A stretch of DNA of 64,000 nt from Pteria penguin (taxonomy: Eukaryota; Mollusca; Bivalvia; Pterioida; Pteriidae): positions 30,081,341-30,145,340 of the forward strand of contig CM068583.1 in assembly GCA_035048485.1 (NCBI GenBank). Reading direction: 5' to 3'. A program made the position numbers and the translations under genes. The notes under the pieces were generated by a model that did not search any database, was not told the DNA's origin, and saw only the letters and a program-made list of their open reading frames with translations. Positions 54,913-64,000 of the stretch are shown piece by piece. Each line of letters starts with the position of its first letter. Within the stretch, counting starts at the first letter, position 1.

Positions 54913-55840
54913 TACATAGAATGAAAAACTAGACAATTGTTAAAATTTGAATTAAAATTTTAAATAAAAATTTTCCTGTTTTGAAGGTCATTTATACTTG
55001 TGAACTTGACCAAAAGCCATATAAATCAAAGTTGAGGTCAACAAAGAAAATTAATTACTTCAATATTTTTGCTCATGTGAGCCACATAGTCCCACTTTAA
55101 CCTTTTGTTTTGCAAAAATTTAGATTGGAACCAAAATACTCCAAATGAGACCCCTTTATATGTGTCAGTTTAAAAGGTAACAAAATTGAAAGATGTGGAT
55201 AAGTGTGACAGTTATTTATGAGTGGAATACACTTGTGTGGTGTACAAGATAAAGCACTATAGTTTACTTTTAAATTACTTGTATATATGTTACAAGAAAA
55301 TAAAATACTTTTGTCATTGAGGACATTACCTTTGACAATAACAGATCACTGAATGTAGGAAAGATGCGTAAAACTACAGAAAAAGGGTTTCAAACCAAGG
55401 ACTTATTCAGACTCAAAATTTGGCATATTTCTTTTCTTTGCTGTTGCGGATGGATTCATTGTATTGGTCTATTAGAAATTCACGGTTATTATCCTCATCG
55501 ATGTATTTTCTCTCTCTCACTCTCTCTCTGTTTATCTCAATCTATCAGTTACCAGTTATCTCAAATTTTCACAACCAATCAGAATCACCGTAGCATAACA
55601 ACATGAAAAATAAAATGATAGCAAAAAGAGCGTAATTTACATTCATTTCACAGATCATTTATTATGATAGAGGTAGTGTATGTTTGTATTTTTGTTTCAT
55701 TTTCTAGAAAATTGCACTTAGAGTTTGGTGACACAAATTTAAATGTAGATCCAATGTCGAACATCATCGTAATGTTCAGCTAGAGGGGTTATGTACCGAG
55801 CCCACCCTGGATATTGATTCCTGGACTACATCACTACCCT
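54913..55840. other. Intergenic stretch downstream of FAH
   Basis: No gene is recognised. It contains a short CT-rich tract near 55505-55530 and otherwise AT-rich sequence. Confidence 0.5.
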
Positions 55841-55843
55841 CAG

Positions 55844-55943
55844 ACGCACACCAGACCTGAACATGAAACCAAATCCACAATAGCACCACTCGGACGCACA
55901 CCAGACCTGAACATGAAACCAAATCCACAATAGCACCACTCGG
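55844..55943. repeat. 50-bp tandem duplication
   Basis: Two exact copies of a 50-bp unit beginning ACGCACACCAGACCTGAACA, at 55844 and 55894. Confidence 0.93.
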
Positions 55944-56114
55944 AATCCAGCCTGCAAACTTTTATAATATGCCGCACTTAACGCCGGACTTTGTGTAAAG
56001 TTCGGTGTAACGGACTGTCAAACGAATATGAAATGTAAGTTCTTTCATCAAGGGATCAAAAAACACCCATGGAACACTATCGACACTCTTGACTGGGCTC
56101 TTTCGTCGAGAGTT

Positions 56115-56240
56115 ATGTGGAACAATCAAGAGAGCCCGAGTTTCCCTATTCTACAAGGCACTGGACAAGGTGGGATCCTTTCAATCGGCATCTACAAAAC
56201 ATACATAATCGACCTGTTATTACAACTGTGCAAAGCAGAA
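56115..56240 (+). pseudogene. Non-LTR retrotransposon reverse transcriptase fragment
   Basis: Within an open frame that starts at 56028, SFPILQGTGQGGILSIGIYK then TYIIDLLLQL matches the LINE reverse transcriptase motif (F.VLQGTRQGG.LSP..Y..YI.DLL). The catalytic FADD box is not seen. Following sequence to about 57250 has broken frames that may belong to the same element, but I cannot assign them. Confidence 0.65.
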
Positions 56241-56404
56241 ATTGATGTGCAAACTTCTACCCAGAAACTACATAGAAAACGTGAAGTTCTACATGGGGAT
56301 TCTTGGGGAAAGAGAACAGACACAATCTGAAGGGCCACAGGAAGCAATCAAAAGTGAACGGAACAAACGTTGAAATTCGTTTCGTTTCGTAACATGATTA
56401 GCAA

Positions 56405-56652
56405 TTTGTGTTTGTGAAACACTAATGCCCCCGGGGGCAACAAGGTCCAAAAAGTTATTTTTAGCGTGGTCATTGTCAAGGTCAAAAGGTCATCGACCTT
56501 GGTTTCATTTCAAAGGGCTTCATTAGTTGAGTACGCAAGTAAAATATAAAGTCTTTATCCCTTACGGTTAAAAAGTTATGGCCAAGGTTAAAGTTCACAA
56601 ACAGACATACAGACAGGACAAAATAATATGCCCGCGAGCTATCGATCCGGAT
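56405..56652 (-). repeat. Dispersed repeat, TATGCC...CACAGCTT family, reverse orientation
   Basis: GTGTTTGTGAAACACTAATGC, AACAAGGTCCAAAAAGTTAT, TCAAGGTCAAAAGGTCATCG, GGGCTTCATTAGTTGAGTAC and CAGACAGGACAAAATAATAT follow the order of the family in reverse complement. It sits between LINE-like fragments. Confidence 0.8.
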
Positions 56653-56899
56653 GCATGAAAAGGGACATGATCTGTCAAAAAGGGGATTCCTATTGGCCTG
56701 ATCTGCAAATTCATATCGGAACGCTTATTTCTCGGAAGTATCATACGACTACAGAGCACATCACTACTGTCAGAGGCAAAGTGCAACTAAAAAGCAGAAC
56801 TCAAAAAGCTGGCTTATCTATGTCCAAAACTTATACTCCTACGTTACAACCCGGAGACATTTTACGTTACTAGACAACGTCCCTTTGAAAGAAAGCTAA

Positions 56900-59090
56900 A
56901 AAGGGCCGTTTAAACCAGAGTTATTTCTCTCTGGAATAAAACTCCACTAGAAGACTGCCGAACGAAATTAACATTAAAATTCTGTTACCTTAACATTTTG
57001 GCTATTGGATCTACGCACCCAGTTAGGTCAACGGTACATGTCAACATCAAACGTTTCAAAAGAGCCACTTCCAAAGCCAAATTTTCACCGGAATATACAC
57101 TGTCCAGTTGAAACTCTGCCGCTTCAATTAAATAAGATGGGTCTTATCCATTGTGCACAATGGACGTCAAGGACTACAAACATGTACAACGCATACTGTG
57201 GAGCATTAATTCAATATGGAACCCAGTATCTTACTAAACTACGTCAAATATAACAGATGTTGGTCTCGAGTAGTGGTATAATATGCTGAAACAACGTCAA
57301 TGCAGCGAATATCACGCATGACCTCGATCTTAACTCTAGTGCATCCGAAGACATTGACAGCGTTTTGAGTACAGCATTCATTACGGTAGTGCTTTTCTTT
57401 TAAAAGCCCTTTTGATCGTAGAGCCTATAAAGGATCTAGCTTGCTTATTTTGCGTCTTAAGCAATACTGTCCAACTGTAATAAAGCTCTTTGCACCGACC
57501 TAGAGGTGGATCATATGGACGACAATAATAATATGGCTCGTAAGTCGAAAGCGCTAAGATTAAATCTTGGCCTAATTATGGTCATGCTGATGAAATTCAA
57601 TATAGGTTTCTCCTAATAAATAAATAGTTTCTGTCTGTAATACAAAATGTACTAGTAGCCTTAAAATTATATCGGATTATGTATTTAAAATTTGGCATAA
57701 AAATACATATACTTTGTTCGCATTTCTCTAACCTGAAAGAAAACGGAGAAATAGTATTATTTGATGACGTAGAAGGAAGTAGACAGATCAGATTATGTCA
57801 TACAATATTAACTACTTCTGCGTAAATCAAATTCAGTGGTTAAAATATTACGTACGTTTGCTCTCTGGAAAAGTGTTTTATTCCGTTGTCTCGGGCGGTA
57901 TATGAAAACAAAATACAACATATTATATATACTAATATGTAGATTGCTGACATAAATTGAAGTCGTTATTTTCCAATAACTGTTCAAAATATGAATAATT
58001 AATAAATATGATTAATATAAAACAGATATTTAGTATGAAGTACGTCATGTTTTTAAGAAGTAAAGCAAAATGAAACTTACCTGTTGTGTGTGCAAAATTC
58101 GCGTTTCGCGATTATAATATATAGCTAGATGTTATGAGTTCGCAATAAATGAAGCATGATGAATGATGAATGGAATGATATGCATGGTGAGGGGAGCATG
58201 TTTATAGCATAATACACATCAAATCAATTTCAAATATGTGAAAATATTAAATAATAATTATCGTTACATCTGAAAATGTTTAGTTTTATGAGCAAATATT
58301 TCATTTAACATGTTTCAGAAATATCAATTATTTAAAAACAGAATAGAGATATGCAGGTATTAGAGAACATTTTGGCAGTATGTTTGACGTGTATATTACG
58401 CCCTTCTTACCTTGATATGTCGACGTAACGTTACTATGAGCTATTATCCCAGGTAAGTGGCACCTAAAAGCATTACAATGAAATTTGATAGATGTTCGAA
58501 TTTACAATCGGAACATGATCCAAATGAAAGATATTCCATATGGTTGTGCGTGAGCATTTTAATTTGAGGGTGTGGAGTTGGAAAAGGAACAACGCCTGAA
58601 AAATGGGACAGCTGATTGTTGGGCAAGATGCCAAAAGGCAATGATGTTTATTTATTCGCAATGCATGCATCATATATATATATATATATTATATAGTCAC
58701 TAGAGGGGGGGGGGGGGGGTATATAGAGTATAAGATCTTGTATAAGTATTTAGTGTAAGATTAGTAAATATAATTATACATGAAGTTTTCGAAAAATTAA
58801 ATTCGCTAAATTCATCCAGATTTCTGGGTTGCAAGTAATAGTATCAATTTACAGACGGAGGGCCTGAGATAATAATATCTTCTCAAAAAATTACTCTAAT
58901 GCCATGATAGTGGAGACATACTGAAATAAAGTGAAATTCATCCTGTAAGTCTATCTGTGATACAAAGAGGACATTTACGTCTTTCTATAGGAATTGTCTT
59001 ATATCTAACCGATTCAATGGATAAATAATGAGAAAATACTCTAAGACTTTATACATCAATTTATGGATATGAATCGGGATAGACTTTCAA
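56900..59090. other. Intergenic stretch with decayed repeats
   Basis: Short open frames (for example 57005-57253) show no recognised family. A TA tract and a G-run lie at about 58670-58720. No gene can be supported. Confidence 0.45.
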
Positions 59091-59094
59091 AGTA

Positions 59095-59240
59095 AGTTTG
59101 TTGGTTGGTTGATTGGTATTTACGTCGCTTTCAACAATATTTCATTTATATCGCGACATAGATGCAGGAGGTTACCAACCTCTTAAACATAGTGGCGCAA
59201 CCCGGGAATCGAACCCGGATCGTCGGCGCCGCAACAAGTA
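59095..59240 (-). mobile_element. 5'-truncated tRNA-derived SINE
   Basis: In minus sense, box B (GGGTTCGATTCCCGGG) is intact. It is followed by AGAGGTTGGTAACCTCCTGC and a tail AAAGCGACGTAAATACCAAT with CAAC repeats. The GACGTAAA tail resembles that of the SINE at 13664-13938, suggesting a shared LINE partner. Confidence 0.7.
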
Positions 59241-59711
59241 AGTTTGTAGATGAAAATGATCCGCAAGATGTATATAAATAGAACACTCTGAAGAAGCATT
59301 AACATCGGCTGAAATGTATTGTTTTTAATTGTCAAATAACCCTTGCTTTGCAACTGATAGAATATCTTCTGGTTTTTCACAGTGTTGATTTTCTCATAAA
59401 TGTAATAAATCCAATGTTGACAATAAATCTAGATATTTGATACTTATCGGATAGTTTGTAGAATTGGATTTGCGCAATTACTAATAGAACATAAACTCAT
59501 AACTTGATTTCAAAATACAATTATTACTGGAGATAAGTTTCATTCAGTATTTGATGGCCAGCTAAGTAATGAAGCCCATCTTATGCTATTGCAATGAAAG
59601 GAAACTTTAAAACTCAGCCAAATAAAATTTATAAAATACTACCATACCAGATTCCTACTTGATTTCATCCATTTATTCAAAAAATCTGAAAATTTCTTTG
59701 TAACAACCAAA

Positions 59712-59713
<2 letters not shown>

Positions 59714-59753
<40 letters not shown>
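59714..59753. repeat. (TC)n microsatellite
   Basis: 40 bp of uninterrupted TC dinucleotides. Confidence 0.97.
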
Positions 59754-59755
<2 letters not shown>

Positions 59756-59930
59756 AGAACGAAGTCTATGTATATAATCATGGAAATAATTTCAATTTAA
59801 ATATATTTGTTAAATTGCTGATAATATGAAAAATAGATACGGATGAAATAACGATATCGCATGAAACATACATGAATGTAAATGAGTACACGACTAACAT
59901 TACGTACAGTCTTGCAGACATGCACGTTCA

Positions 59931-62900
59931 TTAATATATACCAAGTGAACGACACGTAGTAAGGATCTGAATTATATATACATACTTATATGAACCATTA
60001 TTTTCGGTACACTGTCCCACGTGACAAGGGTTACTAGCACAAGCACTGGATACATTGCAGTTGGATCCAGTCATGCCTGGTGGACATATACAGATATAAG
60101 AATTTCTGAAGGGCGAGCAGGTGCTCTCTCCATAGCAAGGATTGGAAAGGCAAGCAGAGTAGTCCAACTGACAGTATGCACCACCGAAAGGAGCTTTACA
60201 TAGGCACGTGAATGTCTGATCCTTGGGCACACATGATCCACCATTGCGACACGGCATGGACGCGCATACTGCTTGTGCCTCTGTATTAAATATGTAAAAT
60301 GATTTATGTTTGACGTTTTCTATAAAATGTAGTAATCATATAATTACACACTGACTTTTTGCGAGGTAGAAGTTTGGTTCTTGAATCTACAGCTATCCAG
60401 TTATGGTAATTTGCAGTTGTTTGTTACTACTGTTCTTGGTGTTGTTTTGTTGGGAGGGATTGCAGAGGATGTTTATTATTATAACTAATGTTAACAAAGG
60501 ATTTATATTGTACCTTTATTACATTTAACATTCTTTAAACAATGTTTTAATAATATATAATGAAAAGACTTATTTATTTACATTTTTATACTTAATACTT
60601 CCACTAATGAAAAATATATGACTAATGAAATTTATAAATCAATCATAAGGTTTAAATTTCTCTTGTTTATCTAACTTCTGGGTTTTCTTAAATTTAAAAA
60701 TTACTTACGCGTAGTGACTTTTCGGTCACATCTCTGTCCGAAGTATCCCTGAGCGCACATACAGCGGTATCCGTACTGAGAGTTCAGACAAATCCCACTC
60801 CCACAAGATTGACCTTGACAATGATCCTCGGTCGTGTCACAGTTGATTCCTTAATGAATAATGGTACATCGGAAAATAATTGTATGTCCATGCAAAAGAT
60901 GGCATCCTCATACAAAAGATAATTTTAACGTGTTTTAAAAGTTAAATACCTACTAGCAACCGTTTTTGATAGCAAAATGTATTCTCTGAACTGCTATTCA
61001 TATAACATAATAATGCATGTATACCTATGCGTTCTTACAATAAATAAAAATACCTTTATACCCAGTCTCACACTGACAAAGATATCCATCTGGTAAGTTT
61101 GTACAGTTTCCATACACACATGGCAACGGAACACAGAAATCATGTTCTGCTTGTTGACAACTGCTTCCTCGGAAGCCGTTATCGCAAACACATCTATAAC
61201 CCGATGCCGTCAATTTACACGTCCCATGGCCACAATCCGTATCTACGCATGCGTTGAGCTTTATGTCACATACAGACCCTGTATAGTTAACATTGCAGAG
61301 ACATCTGTAACCCTTTAACTCGTTAAGGCACGTGCCGTGATTACATGTAACATTTTTACAATTATCAATAACAATGTTGCATAAATCTCCTGTGAAGCCA
61401 TCTGAACACTGGCACATAAATCGTGTTCCAGATATGACACATTGTCCATTGGCACAGGGAGAAGAAGCACATGGATCGACTGCCAGCGACTCGCAATTTA
61501 CCCCCGTGTACTCTGAAGGACAATTGCATATGTAACTGTCTTTTATGTTCACGCATGCGCCGTGAACACATGGGTTACTGTTACAGGCTGGGATATGTAT
61601 GCTACAGTTTCTACCGGTGTAATTATTGTCACAGTGACATGAATATCCATCACGACCTTGTACGTGACATACACCGTGAAGGCATGGATTGTCCGCACAC
61701 ATGCCCTGATAATGTTCGCATCTTTTCCCGCTAAACTTATGAGGACATTGACAATGGTAGTCGTTGATCTTATCCACGCAAGTTCCTCCGAAATAACAAG
61801 GCTGGGGGTCACAGTCATTGATGTTGGCCTCGCAGAATCTACCACTAAACCCCTTGACACATGTGCATGTGTATGCAGTACTGGATATATTGACACACGA
61901 TGCACCATTCTTACACAGATTTCCTTGACATGGATTGGAAAGTTTCGGAGCTGAAACTGAAAGAACGAAAGATTAAATAAAAACTATTTTGACAAAATAC
62001 TAGTTATTATAAATTGATGTTCTACATAATTATCTTTACAAATTTGACTCTTCTCATTGTTGACGTACTGCGTCAATTTTCTTATGAATTTTTCTTACAC
62101 AAGCGATTAAGTACAAGTATTTATGTATCAATATGCACAAATGATGTTTTTGTTCTTAGTTTTCGTTTATGAAATTATATACCCAAAACACAATATACGG
62201 AGAAATTATTTCTCTACGTTAAATTTTTGAAAAAAGATAAGTGCTCTCTGGCGATTTGATCGGTAACATTCAAAATATCTCGATACTTACCAAAGTCATA
62301 TATAGCTTTAAAAGCTAATGGGAGTCGGCCTGTCTTATACCGAATGTACATATAGTTAGATGTTGAGTTCAAGATAACCATCTCTTTCATATTCGAGTTA
62401 CACAATCGAGAAACTATGCTAGACGAATCGTCTCGGCCATCGTATATAGTAAGACCATTTTCGCCATCACTGCACATGTCACCATTTGTGAAAAATGTCG
62501 GAATCTTCATTGCTATTGTTTGCCCGGCACGTGCTTCTATAATCAAGTGACAGTCAATATTTGTTACTGACAGGTAAGGAAACTTTGGTGAGGCAACTGC
62601 ATGGGGATTGTAGTCGGACGGAAGAGTGGCGTTACAAGGCCAAGCTGGAAATTACAGAGAACAATACATCTTTACTCTACATTAACAAGAATGTTTAAAC
62701 ACAAACGTTATGCAGATATTTGTATTGTTTCAATTTCCATCTATGGCAGTTTATATGACAAAGAATACTTAGACTACATAATCTGTTCTTCCGCGTTAAT
62801 ATGATATACACACAGCCAGACAATTTATCAGTCACCTGTATAATACTGGTAATGGTCGTATTTGTTTGTTGACATGAGGCTGATGCCATTCGGATTTCCC

Positions 62901-63701
62901 TTCACCCAGAATTTGCTGCTGAGTCCGCACGCTCCCATGGACTTGGAGTAAGAAAACGACATGCACGTTTGCGCATGACTGATGTGACAGTACCGGGCAC
63001 AGTTTTCCAGCGTTGTGTTCTGCTTGACCAGAAAATAACTGGACTGCTGTCTGAGGGCGGCGTGTGGAATCTCTCGAAAAAGATTCTTGTAAGAAGCTGA
63101 AAATGTCAAGTAATGATTGAAATGATGATTTGATGATGATTTTATAATAGCTTTGTATTGTAAAACTTAGCTTATTCATTTGACTTAGCGATATATTTTT
63201 GAAACAATTTGATAAAGGATATTTTAACTTATTCATGCACTTAAAGTGTGTAAGTATGAAAGGAGATCAGTTAACTAAGCCCCCCCCCCCCAAGTGAGAG
63301 AGAGCGAGAGCCCAAAACAACAACTTGTTCCCATTTCTGGGTTTGTTTGGGTTTTTTTTTGGGGGGGGGGATTTTGTTCATATTTCCCATTTCCTAATTT
63401 GTGTCTTTGAAATTAAAATTACCTTTTGATCTTTCATAATAGTCGACACCATTGGCATTGCTGTTAAGACTTAGAAATCCATTTTCTTTCATCAAAGTCG
63501 TCATATTGGTATAGACACACATTTTACTGCCAGTTGTATACTCGAAAGCATAGCAAGGGAACTGGTTGGTCTTGAAGTAGATGGTGCATTTAGCAGCACA
63601 AGTTTCCAGGGTGACATCTCTATCAAACTTCATAGAATTTCCCGGTATAGGCGCAATGAATTTCCCGGGAACATGGATATATTCACGCAGTGGTGGAGAT
63701 G
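59931..63701 (-). CDS. PAN-PAN-CUB-EGF multidomain extracellular protein, 3' part of gene
   Basis: Six minus-strand exons: 63423-63701, 62836-63096, 62291-62644, 61054-61956, 60709-60849, 59931-60280. The first two each encode a PAN/apple domain (TLETCAAKC..., TLENCARYCHISHAQTCMSF). The third is a CUB domain (CHLIIEARAGQTIAMKIP, GENGLTIYDGRD). The fourth holds about eight EGF repeats, the fifth finishes the eighth and adds one, and the sixth has two plus an incomplete one. Every internal exon is phase 1-1, the classic exon-shuffling arrangement. EGF2 (NINDC...CVDKINDYHC) looks like a calcium-binding type. Without the 5' exons I cannot show a signal peptide, but the domains imply a secreted or surface adhesion or recognition role. 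The 3' end is uncertain: either the frame stops at 59931, truncating the last EGF, or a phase-2 donor AA|GTATGT at 59985 leads to an unseen exon. No named orthologue can be claimed. Confidence 0.85.
60281..60708. other. Intron of the PAN-CUB-EGF gene
   Basis: Bounded by the donor at 60708 and the acceptor at 60281, both in minus sense. AT-rich, with nothing else recognised. Confidence 0.6.
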
Positions 63702-64000
63702 CTGTTGTAAAAGTACGATACATATAAAAAAAACTATATGAGTATTGTGTTATCGTGCACTTCTTAAGAGGGGGGGGGGACTAAGCTTTTTAAAAGTTGA
63801 TTGTCATTTAATACAACGTCACAATCACCAGTATGACAACAGTTAGCGTTAAGTGATATCGGACCATATATATATCCCGCAAATCCACAAAGTGATCGCG
63901 AGTACCACCTCTTGCTCACTTGACCACAAAACTCTCGATTATTATATATTATATTGTTACAATACTTATGAATATCATCGTTGTAATATTATTAATGAAT
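63702..64000. other. Upstream intron of the PAN-CUB-EGF gene, to window edge
   Basis: The first PAN exon begins after a TTTTACAACAG acceptor with phase 1, so at least one earlier exon lies beyond the right edge. No exon is seen here. Confidence 0.55.

Noticed and set aside
56628..57253. Two open frames of about 80 codons as genes
   Set aside because: They lie among LINE fragments and a dispersed repeat, with no recognised domain and no splice or expression signal. More likely decayed retrotransposon.
61549..61908. 119-codon minus-strand frame overlapping the EGF exon
   Set aside because: It is the shifted frame of the EGF-coding exon. The real frame is shown by the regular cysteine spacing.

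Overview
The window is animal nuclear DNA. It has split genes with GT-AG introns, abundant microsatellites, tRNA-derived SINEs, and many short non-autonomous DNA transposons. The repeat style (TCAAGGTCA-rich dispersed repeats, tandem core repeats of about 130-160 bp, elements starting GTGGCGGATC) fits a bivalve or closely related mollusc. That is an inference; no species can be named from the sequence alone.

Layout. (1) 1-7007: repeats plus one minus-strand exon (4531-4683) giving the N-terminus of a CAPN5-like calpain; the rest of that gene lies outside the window. (2) 7008-24145: a tandem duplication of about 8.57 kb (copy A 7008-15578, copy B 15579-24145), each copy holding the last six exons of MCCC2. 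(3) 20626-37926, minus: a complete 17-exon MCCC2 (3-methylcrotonyl-CoA carboxylase beta subunit, 565 codons) that uses copy B. Copy A is an orphan 3' half with a 1-bp frameshift in exon 14. (4) 37927-38204: a 278-bp gap between two divergent start codons. (5) 38205-53738, plus: a complete 12-exon FAH (fumarylacetoacetase, 419 codons) with the catalytic residues in place. (6) 54.0-59.9 kb: intergenic, with transposon and retrotransposon remnants. (7) 59931-63701, minus: the 3' part of a secreted or surface protein with two PAN/apple domains, a CUB domain and about twelve EGF repeats, built from phase-1 exons. Its 5' end is outside the window.

How the genes fit together. MCCC2 acts in leucine breakdown and FAH is the last step of tyrosine breakdown; both routes yield acetoacetate. 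The head-to-head arrangement suggests a shared promoter for ketogenic amino-acid catabolism.

Most unusual observation. Both genes carry a minisatellite built from the end of one of their own exons plus its 5' splice site. In FAH the end of exon 10 with its donor is repeated about 23 times. In MCCC2 the end of exon 14 with its donor is repeated about 10 times, in both duplicated copies. Each array fills the start of the following intron with extra real or decayed splice donors. Later mobile-element insertions and the segmental duplication allow these events to be ordered in time.
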